A stretch of DNA of 64,000 nucleotides from Chitinophagaceae bacterium (lineage in GTDB: Bacteria; Bacteroidota; Bacteroidia; Chitinophagales; Chitinophagaceae), in NCBI GenBank assembly GCA_016710165.1, contig JADJLJ010000005.1:1-64000 (forward strand), written 5' to 3'. Position numbers and translations under genes: made by a program. Of the stretch, positions 53,066 to 62,202 are shown in pieces. Position 1 is the stretch's first letter. Every line of letters starts with the position of its first letter. The notes beneath the pieces are model-generated. The model was given only the letters and a program-made list of their open reading frames with translations. It searched no databases and was not told where the DNA came from.

Positions 53066-54451
53066 ATGGAATTATTAGCAATAAACTGGAGCAGTGTGGG
53101 GCTTAAAGTAGCGCAATTGATCCTGTCCCTGTCGATCCTTGTCATTCTCCACGAATTCGGGCATTACATTACCGCCAGGTGGTTCAAGTGCCGGGTGGAA
53201 AAATTCTATCTTTTTTTTGATCCCTGGTTTTCCATTGTAAAGAAAAAGATCGGCGATACCGTTTATGGCATTGGCTGGCTTCCGCTGGGAGGTTATGTGA
53301 AAATTGCCGGTATGGTTGATGAAAGCATGGATAAGGAAGCGCTCAAACTGCCCCCGCAGTCGTGGGAATTCAGGAGCAAACCGGCCTGGCAGCGTTTGAT
53401 CATCATGCTGGGCGGCGTTACGGTAAATGTGTTACTGGCTTTTGTGATCTATGCCGGGATATTGATGGTTTGGGGTGAAGATAAAATGCCGAACCAGTCG
53501 GTAAAGAACGGTGTGTGGGTCACCGATTCACTGATGTATGAGATCGGGTTACGGGACGGTGATAAGATAATGGCGGTGAATAATGACAGCATCGGATATT
53601 TTGAAGACATTCCTAAACGGATACTGTTCAGCGGCGGCGGGCATATAAATGTGGTACGGAACAACAAGGATACCAGTATCGAGATACCAAGAAGTCTTAT
53701 CGGGCAGTTGGTGGAGAAGAAAAAATCCAGGGGCCGGTTGTTTTTTCCAAGGATCCCGGCAATCATAGGTGACTTTGACAAAGCGGATACTTCCAATGCA
53801 AAGAAGGCCGGTCTTCAATATTGGGATAAGATAGTAAAAGTGGATTCCACGCCGGTATACTTCCTGGATGAAGCTGCCGCCTATTTTGGTACAAAGAAGA
53901 ACCAGAAAGTAATGCTCACGGTCATAAGGAACGGAACGGAGATGAGCCTGCCTGTGCAACTGGATGAAGACGGTAAAATGAATCCTACCATACTGAATAA
54001 CCGGCAATATGATAGTTTGGGTGTACTGAAAATTGAACACACCGATTATGGGTTCTTTACGGCATTCCCGGCAGGGTTTAATTTAGCTGTTACCTCTTTG
54101 AAGGATTATATTGACCAGTTCAAGCTCATACTTTCTCCCAGCACCGGCGGCTATAAAGCAGTCGGAGGTTTTAAAGCGATGGGCTCCGTCTTCTCGGGCA
54201 GCGAATGGGACTGGCGGCATTTCTGGAATATAACCGCATTCTTCTCTATTGTGCTGGCTTTTATGAACCTGTTACCGATACCGGCATTGGATGGCGGCCA
54301 TGTCCTGTTCACATTGGGTGAAATGATCACGGGCCGGAAGCCCAGCGAAAAATTCCTGGAGTATGCACAGATCGCCGGCATGGTTGTTTTACTGGCGCTG
54401 ATGCTTTATGCCAATGGCAATGACTGGTTTGGATGGGGAAGGGGGAAGTAA
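53066..54451 (+). CDS. rseP: Site-2 metalloprotease RseP
   Basis: 461 residues. An inner membrane M50 protease cleaving membrane-anchored regulators. The zinc motif is ILHEFGHYI (His29, Glu30, His33), and the third ligand lies in PIPALDGGHVLF near residue 405. Two PDZ-like domains lie between (MYEIGLRDGDKIMAVNNDSIG and KKAGLQYWDKIVKVDSTPVYF). TM helices at both ends. Transcribed with dxr, a common pair. Confidence 0.96.
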   Translation: MELLAINWSSVGLKVAQLILSLSILVILHEFGHYITARWFKCRVEKFYLFFDPWFSIVKKKIGDTVYGIGWLPLGGYVKIAGMVDESMDKEALKLPPQSWEFRSKPAWQRLIIMLGGVTVNVLLAFVIYAGILMVWGEDKMPNQSVKNGVWVTDSLMYEIGLRDGDKIMAVNNDSIGYFEDIPKRILFSGGGHINVVRNNKDTSIEIPRSLIGQLVEKKKSRGRLFFPRIPAIIGDFDKADTSNAKKAGLQYWDKIVKVDSTPVYFLDEAAAYFGTKKNQKVMLTVIRNGTEMSLPVQLDEDGKMNPTILNNRQYDSLGVLKIEHTDYGFFTAFPAGFNLAVTSLKDYIDQFKLILSPSTGGYKAVGGFKAMGSVFSGSEWDWRHFWNITAFFSIVLAFMNLLPIPALDGGHVLFTLGEMITGRKPSEKFLEYAQIAGMVVLLALMLYANGNDWFGWGRGK

Positions 54452-54453
54452 TG

Positions 54454-54516
54454 ATCGTTTAAATCGTTTAAATCGTTTAAATCGTTTAAATCGTTTGAGT
54501 CGTTGAAGTCGTTTCA
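54454..54516. repeat. 9-bp tandem repeat (ATCGTTTAA), seven units
   Basis: Four perfect ATCGTTTAA units, then ATCGTTTGA, GTCGTTGAA, GTCGTTTCA. It starts 2 bp after the rseP stop. Confidence 0.9.
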
Positions 54517-54529
54517 TGCAGGATGCTCC

Positions 54530-54650
54530 AACCTTTTTAAACCCTGCAACCTTTTTAAACCCTGCAACGATTTCAACCCTGCAACGATTTAAACCCTGCA
54601 ACGATTTCAACCCTGCAACGATTTAAACCCTGCAACGATTTCAACCCTGC
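54530..54650. repeat. 17/18-bp tandem repeat (AACGATTTAAACCCTGC), seven units
   Basis: Two 18-bp units AACCTTTTTAAACCCTGC, then five 17-bp units alternating AACGATTTCAACCCTGC and AACGATTTAAACCCTGC. It ends 4 bp before the stop of the convergent MutS-like gene, so the pair of arrays fills the whole gap between two convergent genes. Confidence 0.9.
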
Positions 54651-54654
54651 AACG

Positions 54655-56445
54655 TCATAATTCGATCCCGATCTTCTTCATCAGGATGGAGGCATTCAGG
54701 CTGGTGCAGATGCCTTCCTTCAGCCGGTAATCAAAATAAAGTTCATCCTTGTTTACCTGCACATCAAAATGATGGTTCAGGATATTGGAAGGAAATTCTG
54801 TTTTCATTTTTGCCAGTTCCACATCATGCGTGGCAATGATCCCCGATGCATTCTTTTTTATGAGTTGTTTAATAAGGGCCACCGATCCGGTATGCCGGTC
54901 CAGCGAATTGGTACCCCGTAAGATCTCATCCAGTAAGATGAATACCTTTTCGTTGTTGTTTACTTTGTCAATGATCGTCTTTAGTTTTTTCAGTTCCGCG
55001 TAAAAGGTGGAAGTGCTTTCTTCCAGGTTATCGGCGATCCGCATGCTGCTGATGATCTGCACCGGGGATAAGCAAAAGTACCCGGCACAGACCGGTGCCC
55101 CCGCCATGGCCAGGATGGTATTGATGCCAATGCTGCGCAGGTAGGTACTCTTGCCGGCCATATTACTTCCGGTGACCAGCATCAATTCTCCGGCCTTATC
55201 AATTTTAACGGGATTATTCACCCGCTTTTCAACAGGTATCAGGGGATGGCCAACATGCTTTCCTTCCATAAAGAAATATTGTTCCGCAAAGACAGGAAAA
55301 CACCAATCCGGGTGATTGAAAGATAAAGTGGCCAGGCTGCTGATCGCTTCAAAACTGCCCAACGCCTCAAACCAGTGCATCACATTTTCCTTGTTCTGCT
55401 GTTTCCATTTTTCCAGGGCGATCACCTGCTGCAGGTCCCACTGCAACAGAATATCCAGCGGAATGAAAACCAGGAAATTAAAACGCAGGTCAAGCCGCTC
55501 CAGAATTTTCTTAAGCCGGTTAAGCTTTGCGGATGCTTTTTCATCCTGGTGACCAAACGGCGACTGTAAGGTTTGTAAAAATTCAGCGGTGAATTTTGTT
55601 TGTTCGATCAGCCGGATGCTGTCTTCCAGCACTTCCAGTTCATCTGCCATTTTGGATACCTGCTGGTGAAGCGGGGTTACTTTTTTACTGAGATAAAGGG
55701 CAAACAACGCCGATAACAGCAGGAAATAATTCCGCAGGTGATCGTCCACCACACCGGCAATGTTTAAAACCACCACGGTGATAATAAGGGCCGGCAGCAG
55801 GAACCTCAGCCATAGCCATATTTTATTATTGATGAACCGGTCTCCTTCCCTGAACCATTCCAGCAACCGGGTTTGTGTGGCAGTTTGTATCTTTTTTGCT
55901 GCGCCGAGGGCCTGTAATTTTTGTCTCCATGCTGTATGTGCAGCCAGTTCTTTCACAGCAGCCTGTCTTTGCAATATGGTTTGCTCATCCGATGGTTGTA
56001 AAAGCCAGTTTGCCAGTGTGCTGCTGCCCATATCAGAAGAGGTCCGGTTCAGGTATTGATAAAGCGACGCATGGCCAAGAATATCCAGGTCGTTGGCATA
56101 TGCATGTTCTTTGGGTATGAATTCATGGCCGTCTCCAAACCGGTAGTAATCGTGATCAAGTGCTTTTAATTCTTTCTCATTGATGGCGACCAGGAACCTG
56201 GTATGCTCAATGGCCGATCTGTTTTCCAGGTCTGCAAAGACCAGCCGGGTAAAAAGCGTGAGTAAAAGCAGGGCGGCAACTGCCACATAGGGCCACCCGG
56301 AGGGGACCAGGAAATAAACGGAAAAGGCCAGAGCAATGATCGTTGCAAAACGAAGCCAGGCAAATAACGATCTTTTATTGAGCAATGTGTTCAGATCTGT
56401 TCTCAGCTTTTCGGTCTGTTGTATATAAAAGGTTTCCGGCTGCAT
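54655..56445 (-). CDS. MutS-like ATPase (membrane-associated MutS family of Bacteroidota)
   Basis: 596 residues. C-terminal MutS ATPase: Walker A TGSNMAGKSTYLRSIG, VCAGYFCLSPVQIISSMRIADNLEES, Walker B KVFILLDEILRGTNSLDRHTGSVALI and ATHDVELAKM. The N-terminal part has two hydrophobic segments (FATIIALAFSVYFLVPSGWPYVAVAALLLL and LLPALIITVVVLNIAG), and no mismatch-recognition domain I is visible. It is thus unlikely to be classical mismatch repair; the role is unknown. Confidence 0.88.
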   Translation of the reverse strand: MQPETFYIQQTEKLRTDLNTLLNKRSLFAWLRFATIIALAFSVYFLVPSGWPYVAVAALLLLTLFTRLVFADLENRSAIEHTRFLVAINEKELKALDHDYYRFGDGHEFIPKEHAYANDLDILGHASLYQYLNRTSSDMGSSTLANWLLQPSDEQTILQRQAAVKELAAHTAWRQKLQALGAAKKIQTATQTRLLEWFREGDRFINNKIWLWLRFLLPALIITVVVLNIAGVVDDHLRNYFLLLSALFALYLSKKVTPLHQQVSKMADELEVLEDSIRLIEQTKFTAEFLQTLQSPFGHQDEKASAKLNRLKKILERLDLRFNFLVFIPLDILLQWDLQQVIALEKWKQQNKENVMHWFEALGSFEAISSLATLSFNHPDWCFPVFAEQYFFMEGKHVGHPLIPVEKRVNNPVKIDKAGELMLVTGSNMAGKSTYLRSIGINTILAMAGAPVCAGYFCLSPVQIISSMRIADNLEESTSTFYAELKKLKTIIDKVNNNEKVFILLDEILRGTNSLDRHTGSVALIKQLIKKNASGIIATHDVELAKMKTEFPSNILNHHFDVQVNKDELYFDYRLKEGICTSLNASILMKKIGIEL

Positions 56446-56545
56446 TTTTATGATTTGTTAAATGAAGGTATTACAAATTGGTTTCACGCTGCGATCAACG
56501 GTCTTCGGGATTCTTTTCGTAATTTTGTATTGTTTGGTAATTCCC

Positions 56546-56592
56546 GGGGCTGACCTCCCGATAGCTATCGGGATTGACAGCATAGTTCTTTT
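56546..56592 (+). other. Truncated copy of the tmRNA 5' end carrying a palindrome
   Basis: GGGGCTGACC (56546-56555) and TTGACAGCATAGTTCTTTT (56574-56592) match the first about 33 nt of ssrA (56697-). The four bases GGTT of the real gene are replaced by an 18-bp palindrome, TCCCGATAGC plus complement. It lies 150 bp upstream of ssrA and stops before the tag region, so it cannot work as a tmRNA. Confidence 0.75.
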
Positions 56593-56696
56593 TATCCCGA
56601 TGAATACCGGGATTACATATGATCGGAAATGCTGAAATTCCTGCCAGGTTGATAACCTTGTATGAAAAAAAGATAAGTTGATTAAACTATATATCC

Positions 56697-57068
56697 GGGG
56701 CTGACCGGTTTTGACAGCATAGTTCTTTTGTAAGTGTAAGCATGTAGTGCGTTGCGTAATTAGCACTTTAATATGAATACGAAAACTTTAAATGGCAATA
56801 CTTCGTATGCCATGGCTGCTTAATCGATAGATTAACATCCATATGGGCCGCCGAACAGGTCAGTTCTGTTACCATGTTCCGCCGCCGACTCAAAAACAAA
56901 ACGGAATGCTGCAGTGGAATGATGTGACTATTGCTTAAGACCATTCATCTAAGGACAGGGTTGGTTGGTTAGGTTCCTGCTTTGTCCCGACAATCAATAA
57001 CTAAATAAACATGTAGAAAGCTTACGGCGGATATGTTTGGACCAGGGTTCGATTCCTGCAGCTCCACC
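56697..57068 (+). ncRNA. ssrA: tmRNA (ssrA)
   Basis: A one-piece tmRNA. The 5' end GGGGCTGACCGGTTTTGACAG pairs with the 3' end GCTCCACC, and the T arm is GGTTCGATTCC. The tag frame starts at GGC (56794) and reads GNTSYAMAA, stop TAA at 56821-56823, matching the Bacteroidota pattern (G..NYALAA). It rescues stalled ribosomes with SmpB. Pseudoknot G/C blocks follow the tag. The 3' CCA is not fully encoded. Confidence 0.95.
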
Positions 57069-57072
57069 TGGC

Positions 57073-57104
57073 GGGACAACTCTGTATTTTTGAAGAGTTG
57101 TCCC
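57073..57104 (+). terminator. Intrinsic terminator of ssrA
   Basis: GGGACAACTCT and AGAGTTGTCCC form a perfect 11-bp stem, loop about 10 nt, followed by TTTTTATTT. Confidence 0.92.
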
Positions 57105-57145
57105 TTTTTATTTACTCCGGATCATGCGTTATTCATACGCTCATT

Positions 57146-58078
57146 ATGTCAAAGATCATTACCATAACGTTCAGTCCCTGTATTGATAAAAGCACGACCG
57201 TGCCGGCTTTGATCCCTGAAAAAAAATTAAAATGCACTGCCCCTAAACTGGAGCCGGGAGGCGGGGGGATCAATGTGGCAAGGGCTATTAAAAAACTGGG
57301 GGGAGAAGCCATTGCCATATTTCCTTCGGGTGGCTATACCGGGAAATTCTTTAACCACCTGCTGGAAAAGGAAAAAGTACCATCGGTGATCATTGAATCG
57401 GCCAATGAAACCAGGGAGAATATCATTGTGCTGGATGACTCCACCAATGACCAGTATCGTTTTGGCATGCCGGGTACTGAATTAACCGGACAGGAATGTA
57501 AAAAATGCCTGCAGGCCGTGGAAGAAATGAGTGATGTTGAATTTATCATTGCAAGCGGTAGCTTACCACCGGGAGTTCCGTTAAATATCTATGCTCAGTT
57601 GGCAAGGATCGCCAAAAGCAGGAAGGCAAAATTCATAGTGGATACTTCCGGTGAGCCATTGAAATATGCAGCGGATGAAGGGGTTTACCTGCTCAAACCA
57701 AATCTCGGGGAATTGAGTTCCCTGGTGGGTAAAAACGAATTGAAGCCTGGTGAGATCCGGGATATTGCCCGGGAGATCATTGCCAAAGGGAATTGCACGG
57801 TGATGGTGATCTCCATGGGGGCAGCAGGTGCGATGCTTGTTACCCATGAACAGGCAGAGGTATTCACACCTCCGCCGGTGATGAGGAAAAGCACCGTGGG
57901 AGCAGGGGACAGCATGGTGGCCGGGATCGTTCATTACCTGTCGCAGGGGAAAACGCTCAGCGAAGCCGTGCAATATGGTGTTGCCTGCGGTACCGCGGCC
58001 ACACTGAATCCCGGAACGGAACTGTGCAAAAAAGAAGATGCAGACCGTTTATATGACCAGGTGAAAAAAGTTTTATGA
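57146..58078 (+). CDS. PfkB-family sugar kinase (phosphofructokinase-like)
   Basis: 310 residues from ATG 57146. Ribokinase fold: ITFSPCIDKSTTVP, PGGGGINVARAIKKLGGEA (sugar binding), FIIASGSLPPGVP and the ATP/catalytic motif TVGAGDSMVAGIVHYL (Asp base). It most resembles E. coli Pfk-2 and 1-phosphofructokinase. First of the stress-type cluster, directly after ssrA. M. tuberculosis DosR-regulated PfkB is in a similar neighbourhood. Confidence 0.9.
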   Translation: MSKIITITFSPCIDKSTTVPALIPEKKLKCTAPKLEPGGGGINVARAIKKLGGEAIAIFPSGGYTGKFFNHLLEKEKVPSVIIESANETRENIIVLDDSTNDQYRFGMPGTELTGQECKKCLQAVEEMSDVEFIIASGSLPPGVPLNIYAQLARIAKSRKAKFIVDTSGEPLKYAADEGVYLLKPNLGELSSLVGKNELKPGEIRDIAREIIAKGNCTVMVISMGAAGAMLVTHEQAEVFTPPPVMRKSTVGAGDSMVAGIVHYLSQGKTLSEAVQYGVACGTAATLNPGTELCKKEDADRLYDQVKKVL

Positions 58079-58133
58079 CCCAGGCTGGTATCGGAAAACT
58101 GTTATCATATCTCCTTATGAATCTGCCAGAAGG

Positions 58134-60067
58134 TTAATGGGCAGCAGGGCCGGTTTCCCGCCTGCCTAAAATATTTTCCAGGTCTTCCTTAAAGATCACT
58201 TCATTTTCCAGGAGTAATTCAGCAACCCGGTTCAAGGATGTTTTATTCTCCTGCAGCAACGCGGTCGTTTGTGCATAGGCATCACTGACCAGTTTGCGAA
58301 CCTCCTCATCAATGAGTTTGCCGGTTTCTTCGCTGTACGGTTTTTGAATACTCATATCCCGCTGGCCCGTGGAATCGTAAAAGCTGATATTTCCGATGGT
58401 CTTATTGAACCCGTAATAAACCACCATCATATAGGCTTCTTTTGTGACTTTTTCCAGGTCATCCAGTGCACCGGTGGAAATATCGCCAAATGTGATCTCT
58501 TCGGCTGCCCGTCCGCCTAAAGTGGCACAAAGATGTTCCATAAAAGCGGTCCTGCTCCTTAACTGTTTCTCTTCCGGTAGATACCAGGCGGCCCCCAGTG
58601 ATTTGCCCCGGGGAATGATGGACACTTTTATCAATGGGTCAACGTGTTTCAGCAGCCAGCTTACCACTGCATGTCCTGCTTCGTGGTAGGCAATGATCTT
58701 CTTCTCTTCCGGTGATATGATCTTGCTTCTCTTTTCCAACCCGGCTACGATCCGGTCAATGGCATCGAGGAAATCCTGCCGGTCTATGAATTGCTTTTTC
58801 TTCCGGGCAGCGATCAGGGCAGCTTCATTACAGATATTGGCAATGTCGGCACCGGAGAACCCCGGGGTTTGTGCAGCCAGGAAAGCGGTATCGATCCCGC
58901 TGTCAACGATCAGGGGGCGGAGATGCACCTTGAATATCTCTTCCCGTTCTTTCAGGTTAGGCAATTCCAGGTATATGTGCCTGTCAAACCTGCCGGGCCG
59001 CAGCAAGGCAGGGTCAAGCATATCCGCCCGGTTGGTGGCGGCCAGCACGATCACGCCATTGTTGGTGCCAAAACCATCCATCTCTGTTAACAGCTGGTTG
59101 AGGGTACTTTCCCTTTCATCATTGGCTCCGCCCAGGAATGCACCTTTCCCCCGTGATCTCCCGATTGCATCGATCTCATCGATGAATATGATGCAGGGCG
59201 CTTTTTCCTTGGCTCTTTTGAACAGGTCCCGGACCCTCGAAGCACCCACGCCCACAAACATCTCTACAAACTCGGAGCCTGAAATGGAAAAGAACGGGAC
59301 CTGGGCTTCCCCGGCCACCGCTTTTGCAAGCAGGGTTTTTCCGGTGCCGGGCGGACCGACCAATATGACGCCTTTGGGGATCTTTGCGCCCAGTTTGGTG
59401 AATGATTCCGGGGTCTTTAAAAAATCAACGATCTCCTTTACTTCCATTTCCGCTTCTTCCAGCCCGGCCACATCCGCAAAAGTTATATTGCTTTTTTGCT
59501 TTTCAACCAGGGTCGCTGTTGATTTACCAAAATTGAAAATAGATGAACCACCTGTTCCCATTCCACCGGACCTTCTGAGGAGAAAATTCCCACATCAGCA
59601 AAGAAAAACGAACGGCAATAACCATCCGGCGATATTCCAGAACCAGTTTGTTCTCCTGGTGTAACGTACATTGATATCATCGCCGGTAGAATATTTTTTT
59701 TCTGCTTCATCCAGTTTCCGTTCAAAGGATTCCACCGAGCCGATGCGGAGGGTATAGTGGGGCCCCGGGTTTAAGGATCGTCCGATGAATGGCTTAAAGA
59801 CATCCCTGAACATGCTGTCATTCGACCTTTCTTTCTTTATGTACACTTCCGCTTTTTCATTATTTATGATCACGATCTCTTCAACCGCGTTGCGGCCAGG
59901 ATATCTTTTTCAAACTGCTGCCAGCTGATCTCCTGCGTACCCGTGAAATTATTCAGCAGGGAAGGCAGCAGAACCAACGCCAATAACCCCAGGTATACCC
60001 AGTACCGCTTGAAACGGTTACCCGGCGGATCTGAACGGCGGGGGCCTTTGTTCCTGGTGTTATTCAT
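58134..60067 (-). CDS. ftsH: ATP-dependent zinc metalloprotease FtsH, frameshifted in the N-terminal part
   Basis: Membrane AAA+ protease. The ATPase and M41 domains are intact (59561-58134): VGPPGTGKTLLAKAV, IIFIDEIDAIGRSRG, RPGRFDRHIY, HEAGHAVV. Upstream the chain is in pieces: ATG 60067 gives TM1 (YWVYLGLLALVLLPSLL) and breaks near 59895 (one C missing would join QQFEKDILARNAVEE), then the periplasmic part runs to TM2 (NIAGWLLPFVF), where TGA interrupts; nearby single-base losses would restore FLLRRSGGMGTGG. Restored length about 645 aa. Sequencing error is likely; otherwise only a soluble fragment is made. Confidence 0.9.
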
Positions 60068-60228
60068 GCAGTAAAGTTTAACATCCTTTGCTGTTCTGTA
60101 AATGATAAAGATCAATCCGGTCAATGATTTGATTCATGGAATGGCCTGTACAGATCAGCAATGAAATTTATTGACCACTGTCATATTACCGGGTATCTGC
60201 GATCATCCATACGACAGCATCCTGTTGT

Positions 60229-60236
60229 TAGCTTTG
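60229..60236 (+). promoter_or_regulatory. Candidate -7 box before the nitroreductase gene
   Basis: TAGCTTTG fits TAnnTTTG, 37 bp upstream of the ATG at 60273. No convincing -33 element. Confidence 0.3.
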
Positions 60237-60272
60237 AATTGGCCGGATCGGTTTGATCAGCCTCCATCAGTT

Positions 60273-60791
60273 ATGAAAGATACATTGGATGCCATACGCG
60301 AAAGGAAGAGTGTCCGGAGTTATACCGGTGAACCGGTAAGCAGGGAATTCATTGATAAACTGCTTCATGCGGCCATGGCTGCACCTGCTGCCATTCATAT
60401 GCTCCCGTGGAAATTCATTGTGGTCACCGATAAGGAAAGACTAAAGGCTTTGGCCGGCGGTCTGCCGTTTGCTCAAATGGTAAACCGGGCAGGAACCGGC
60501 ATTGTGGTTTGTGCAGTGCCGGAGGAAGCTGCCATGAACAGCGAAGCATACGCGGTGCTGGATTGTGCCTGCGCCAGTGAGAACATATTATTGGCAGCGG
60601 AGGCGCTCGGTTTGGGGGCAGTGTGGACAGCTATATATCCCAACCAGGAGCTGATGGATTTTGTAAGGGAGGAATTGGGGATCCCCAAAAATGTAATTCC
60701 GCTCAACCTGATCCCGGTCGGCTATCCAACCGGGGAGGAGAAAGCAACAGATAAATATGATCCCAGGAATGTCCATTGGGAAAAATGGTAA
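60273..60791 (+). CDS. Nitroreductase-family flavoprotein
   Basis: 172 residues from ATG 60273. FMN-binding start IRERKSVRSYTGEPV, MAAPAAIHMLPWKFIVV, then CASENILLAAEALGLGAVWTAIYP and NLIPVGYPTGE. It probably reduces quinones or nitro compounds with NAD(P)H. It is divergent from ftsH and followed by three small proteins in the same direction. Confidence 0.92.
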   Translation: MKDTLDAIRERKSVRSYTGEPVSREFIDKLLHAAMAAPAAIHMLPWKFIVVTDKERLKALAGGLPFAQMVNRAGTGIVVCAVPEEAAMNSEAYAVLDCACASENILLAAEALGLGAVWTAIYPNQELMDFVREELGIPKNVIPLNLIPVGYPTGEEKATDKYDPRNVHWEKW

Positions 60792-60826
60792 ATAAATATA
60801 TTCGGATAATACTAAAATGAAGAACC

Positions 60827-61231
60827 ATGTATATCGAAATAAATGATAACACCGTGATCCGGGATATCCAGCAGAAAATTGCCGATTATTATCCGTACCT
60901 GCAGGTAAAATTTTACAGTAAACCGCATAAAAAATATGAAGCATCCGATCCGGGGGACCAGGTCTCTCCGGCTAAAAAGATCAGTGAGGTCAGGCAAACA
61001 CATGTATCGGCCCTGCTGGAAATAACACCGGTATCACGGATCCGGGATATTGAAAGTGAATTCCAGCAACGGTTCGGACTTTCCGTACAGATCCTGCGGA
61101 AAGAAAAGGGGATATGGGTCCAGACAACCGGAATGGATGATTTTACGCTGAAGGAACTGAATGTGCTGAGCAGGAATTCTTCTGATGAATATATTCTTTC
61201 TGAACCCGATTCGGAATACCCGGAACAATAA
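60827..61231 (+). CDS. Hypothetical protein in the stress cluster
   Basis: 134 residues, no signal or TM segment. Two alpha/beta halves: the first YIEINDNTVIRDIQQKIADYYPYLQVKFYSKPH, the second LLEITPVSRIRDIESEFQQRFGLSVQILRKEKGIWVQTT, each a strand-helix-strand. This could be a ferredoxin-like or KH-like fold. Unknown family. It starts 35 bp after the nitroreductase. Confidence 0.7.
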   Translation: MYIEINDNTVIRDIQQKIADYYPYLQVKFYSKPHKKYEASDPGDQVSPAKKISEVRQTHVSALLEITPVSRIRDIESEFQQRFGLSVQILRKEKGIWVQTTGMDDFTLKELNVLSRNSSDEYILSEPDSEYPEQ

Positions 61232-61271
61232 AGGTTATTACTAATGGATCAATTTCAAAAAAAGCAGCCAT

Positions 61272-61664
61272 ATGCCCAATACGATCGCAGTATATTATAC
61301 AGATGAACTTTCGGAATGGAAAGATTCGGTAACGCACTGTTACCATGAGATAGATGAACTGACCCGAAAACTGGCAGATGTGATCCGCCGGAATTCCATT
61401 ACCGGTATTGCGGAAAAGGTGGAGGTCCACCAGGATATGCTGAACCAGGCAGCCGATAATTTTTACCGGCTGGAAACGGGTATACAGCAGCAGGAAGAAG
61501 CACTGAAAATGGACAGTACCCTGCTTGACAATGAACATATTAACCATGAAACAGCGAACAGGCAAAATGAATTACGCCAGCGGATGCAGGCAGCAGAAAA
61601 GCAATTTATTGATGTGAAGTTTGATTGCTATGGATTCCTGGCAGGCACTTTGCAGAAAAAATGA
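61272..61664 (+). CDS. Hypothetical helical protein in the stress cluster
   Basis: 130 residues, nearly all helical and charged (ELTRKLADVIRRNSITGIAEKVEVHQDMLNQAADNFYRLET, QQEEALKMDSTLL). Probably a coiled coil of two or three helices. No signal, TM or catalytic motif. Unknown family. 40 bp after the previous gene. Confidence 0.65.
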   Translation: MPNTIAVYYTDELSEWKDSVTHCYHEIDELTRKLADVIRRNSITGIAEKVEVHQDMLNQAADNFYRLETGIQQQEEALKMDSTLLDNEHINHETANRQNELRQRMQAAEKQFIDVKFDCYGFLAGTLQKK

Positions 61665-61812
61665 ACGGCAGCGGGTTCTGCGATCTGAATATCCCCGACG
61701 GGGGTTCTGGTTCCTGTATCATTCGTTTAGCTGATGGATATCATGGTTAATGGCTCCCGGTCCGTTTACTTTTAATGCAGGATTTTTTTTCAGACCATAT
61801 AAAAAATATTTT

Positions 61813-62145
61813 ATGACCATCGAATTTCACACACCGCATGGAAAAGTACCTGAAAAACTGGTAAGTACCATCCGCAACGAAGTGCTCGAACTTCTGCATA
61901 TCAATAAAAAGATATCCCGGGCAGAAGTGATGATGAGGGAGGAAATGAACAACCTGCAGGGAGAGAATGATGTCTGCGAGATCCGGCTCAGTATCTACGG
62001 CGATAATCTGTTTGTACATGGCCAGGCTGTTAGCTTTGAGAAAGCAGCAAGGATCGCTTTGAAAGAACTGAAACGACTGGTACGCCAGCAGGTAAAGAAG
62101 CAAAAGGAAGTTCCTGATCAAAAACTCAGTACGGTAAAGGTTTGA
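61813..62145 (+). CDS. HPF/RaiA-like ribosome hibernation factor (short form)
   Basis: 110 residues from ATG 61813. The beta-alpha-beta-beta-beta-alpha order fits: IEFHTPHG, KLVSTIRNEVLELLHINKKISRAEVMMREE, VCEIRLSIYGDNLFVHGQAVSFEKAARIALKELKRLVRQQ. The C-terminal long-HPF dimer domain is missing. It may bind 30S subunits during dormancy, but the match is weaker than for typical HPF. Confidence 0.65.
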   Translation: MTIEFHTPHGKVPEKLVSTIRNEVLELLHINKKISRAEVMMREEMNNLQGENDVCEIRLSIYGDNLFVHGQAVSFEKAARIALKELKRLVRQQVKKQKEVPDQKLSTVKV

Positions 62146-62202
62146 TGAGAGCGGATAAACGGGAATAGAAATTGTGCAGGGATCATTCCGGCGAGGATGA
62201 TC

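Noticed and set aside
56446..56696. Integration (att) site and integrase next to ssrA
   Set aside because: The 5' end, not the usual 3' end, is duplicated, and no integrase or foreign cargo lies nearby.
58693..59664. A 323-codon plus-strand frame
   Set aside because: Antisense of ftsH, whose AAA and protease motifs are unmistakable.
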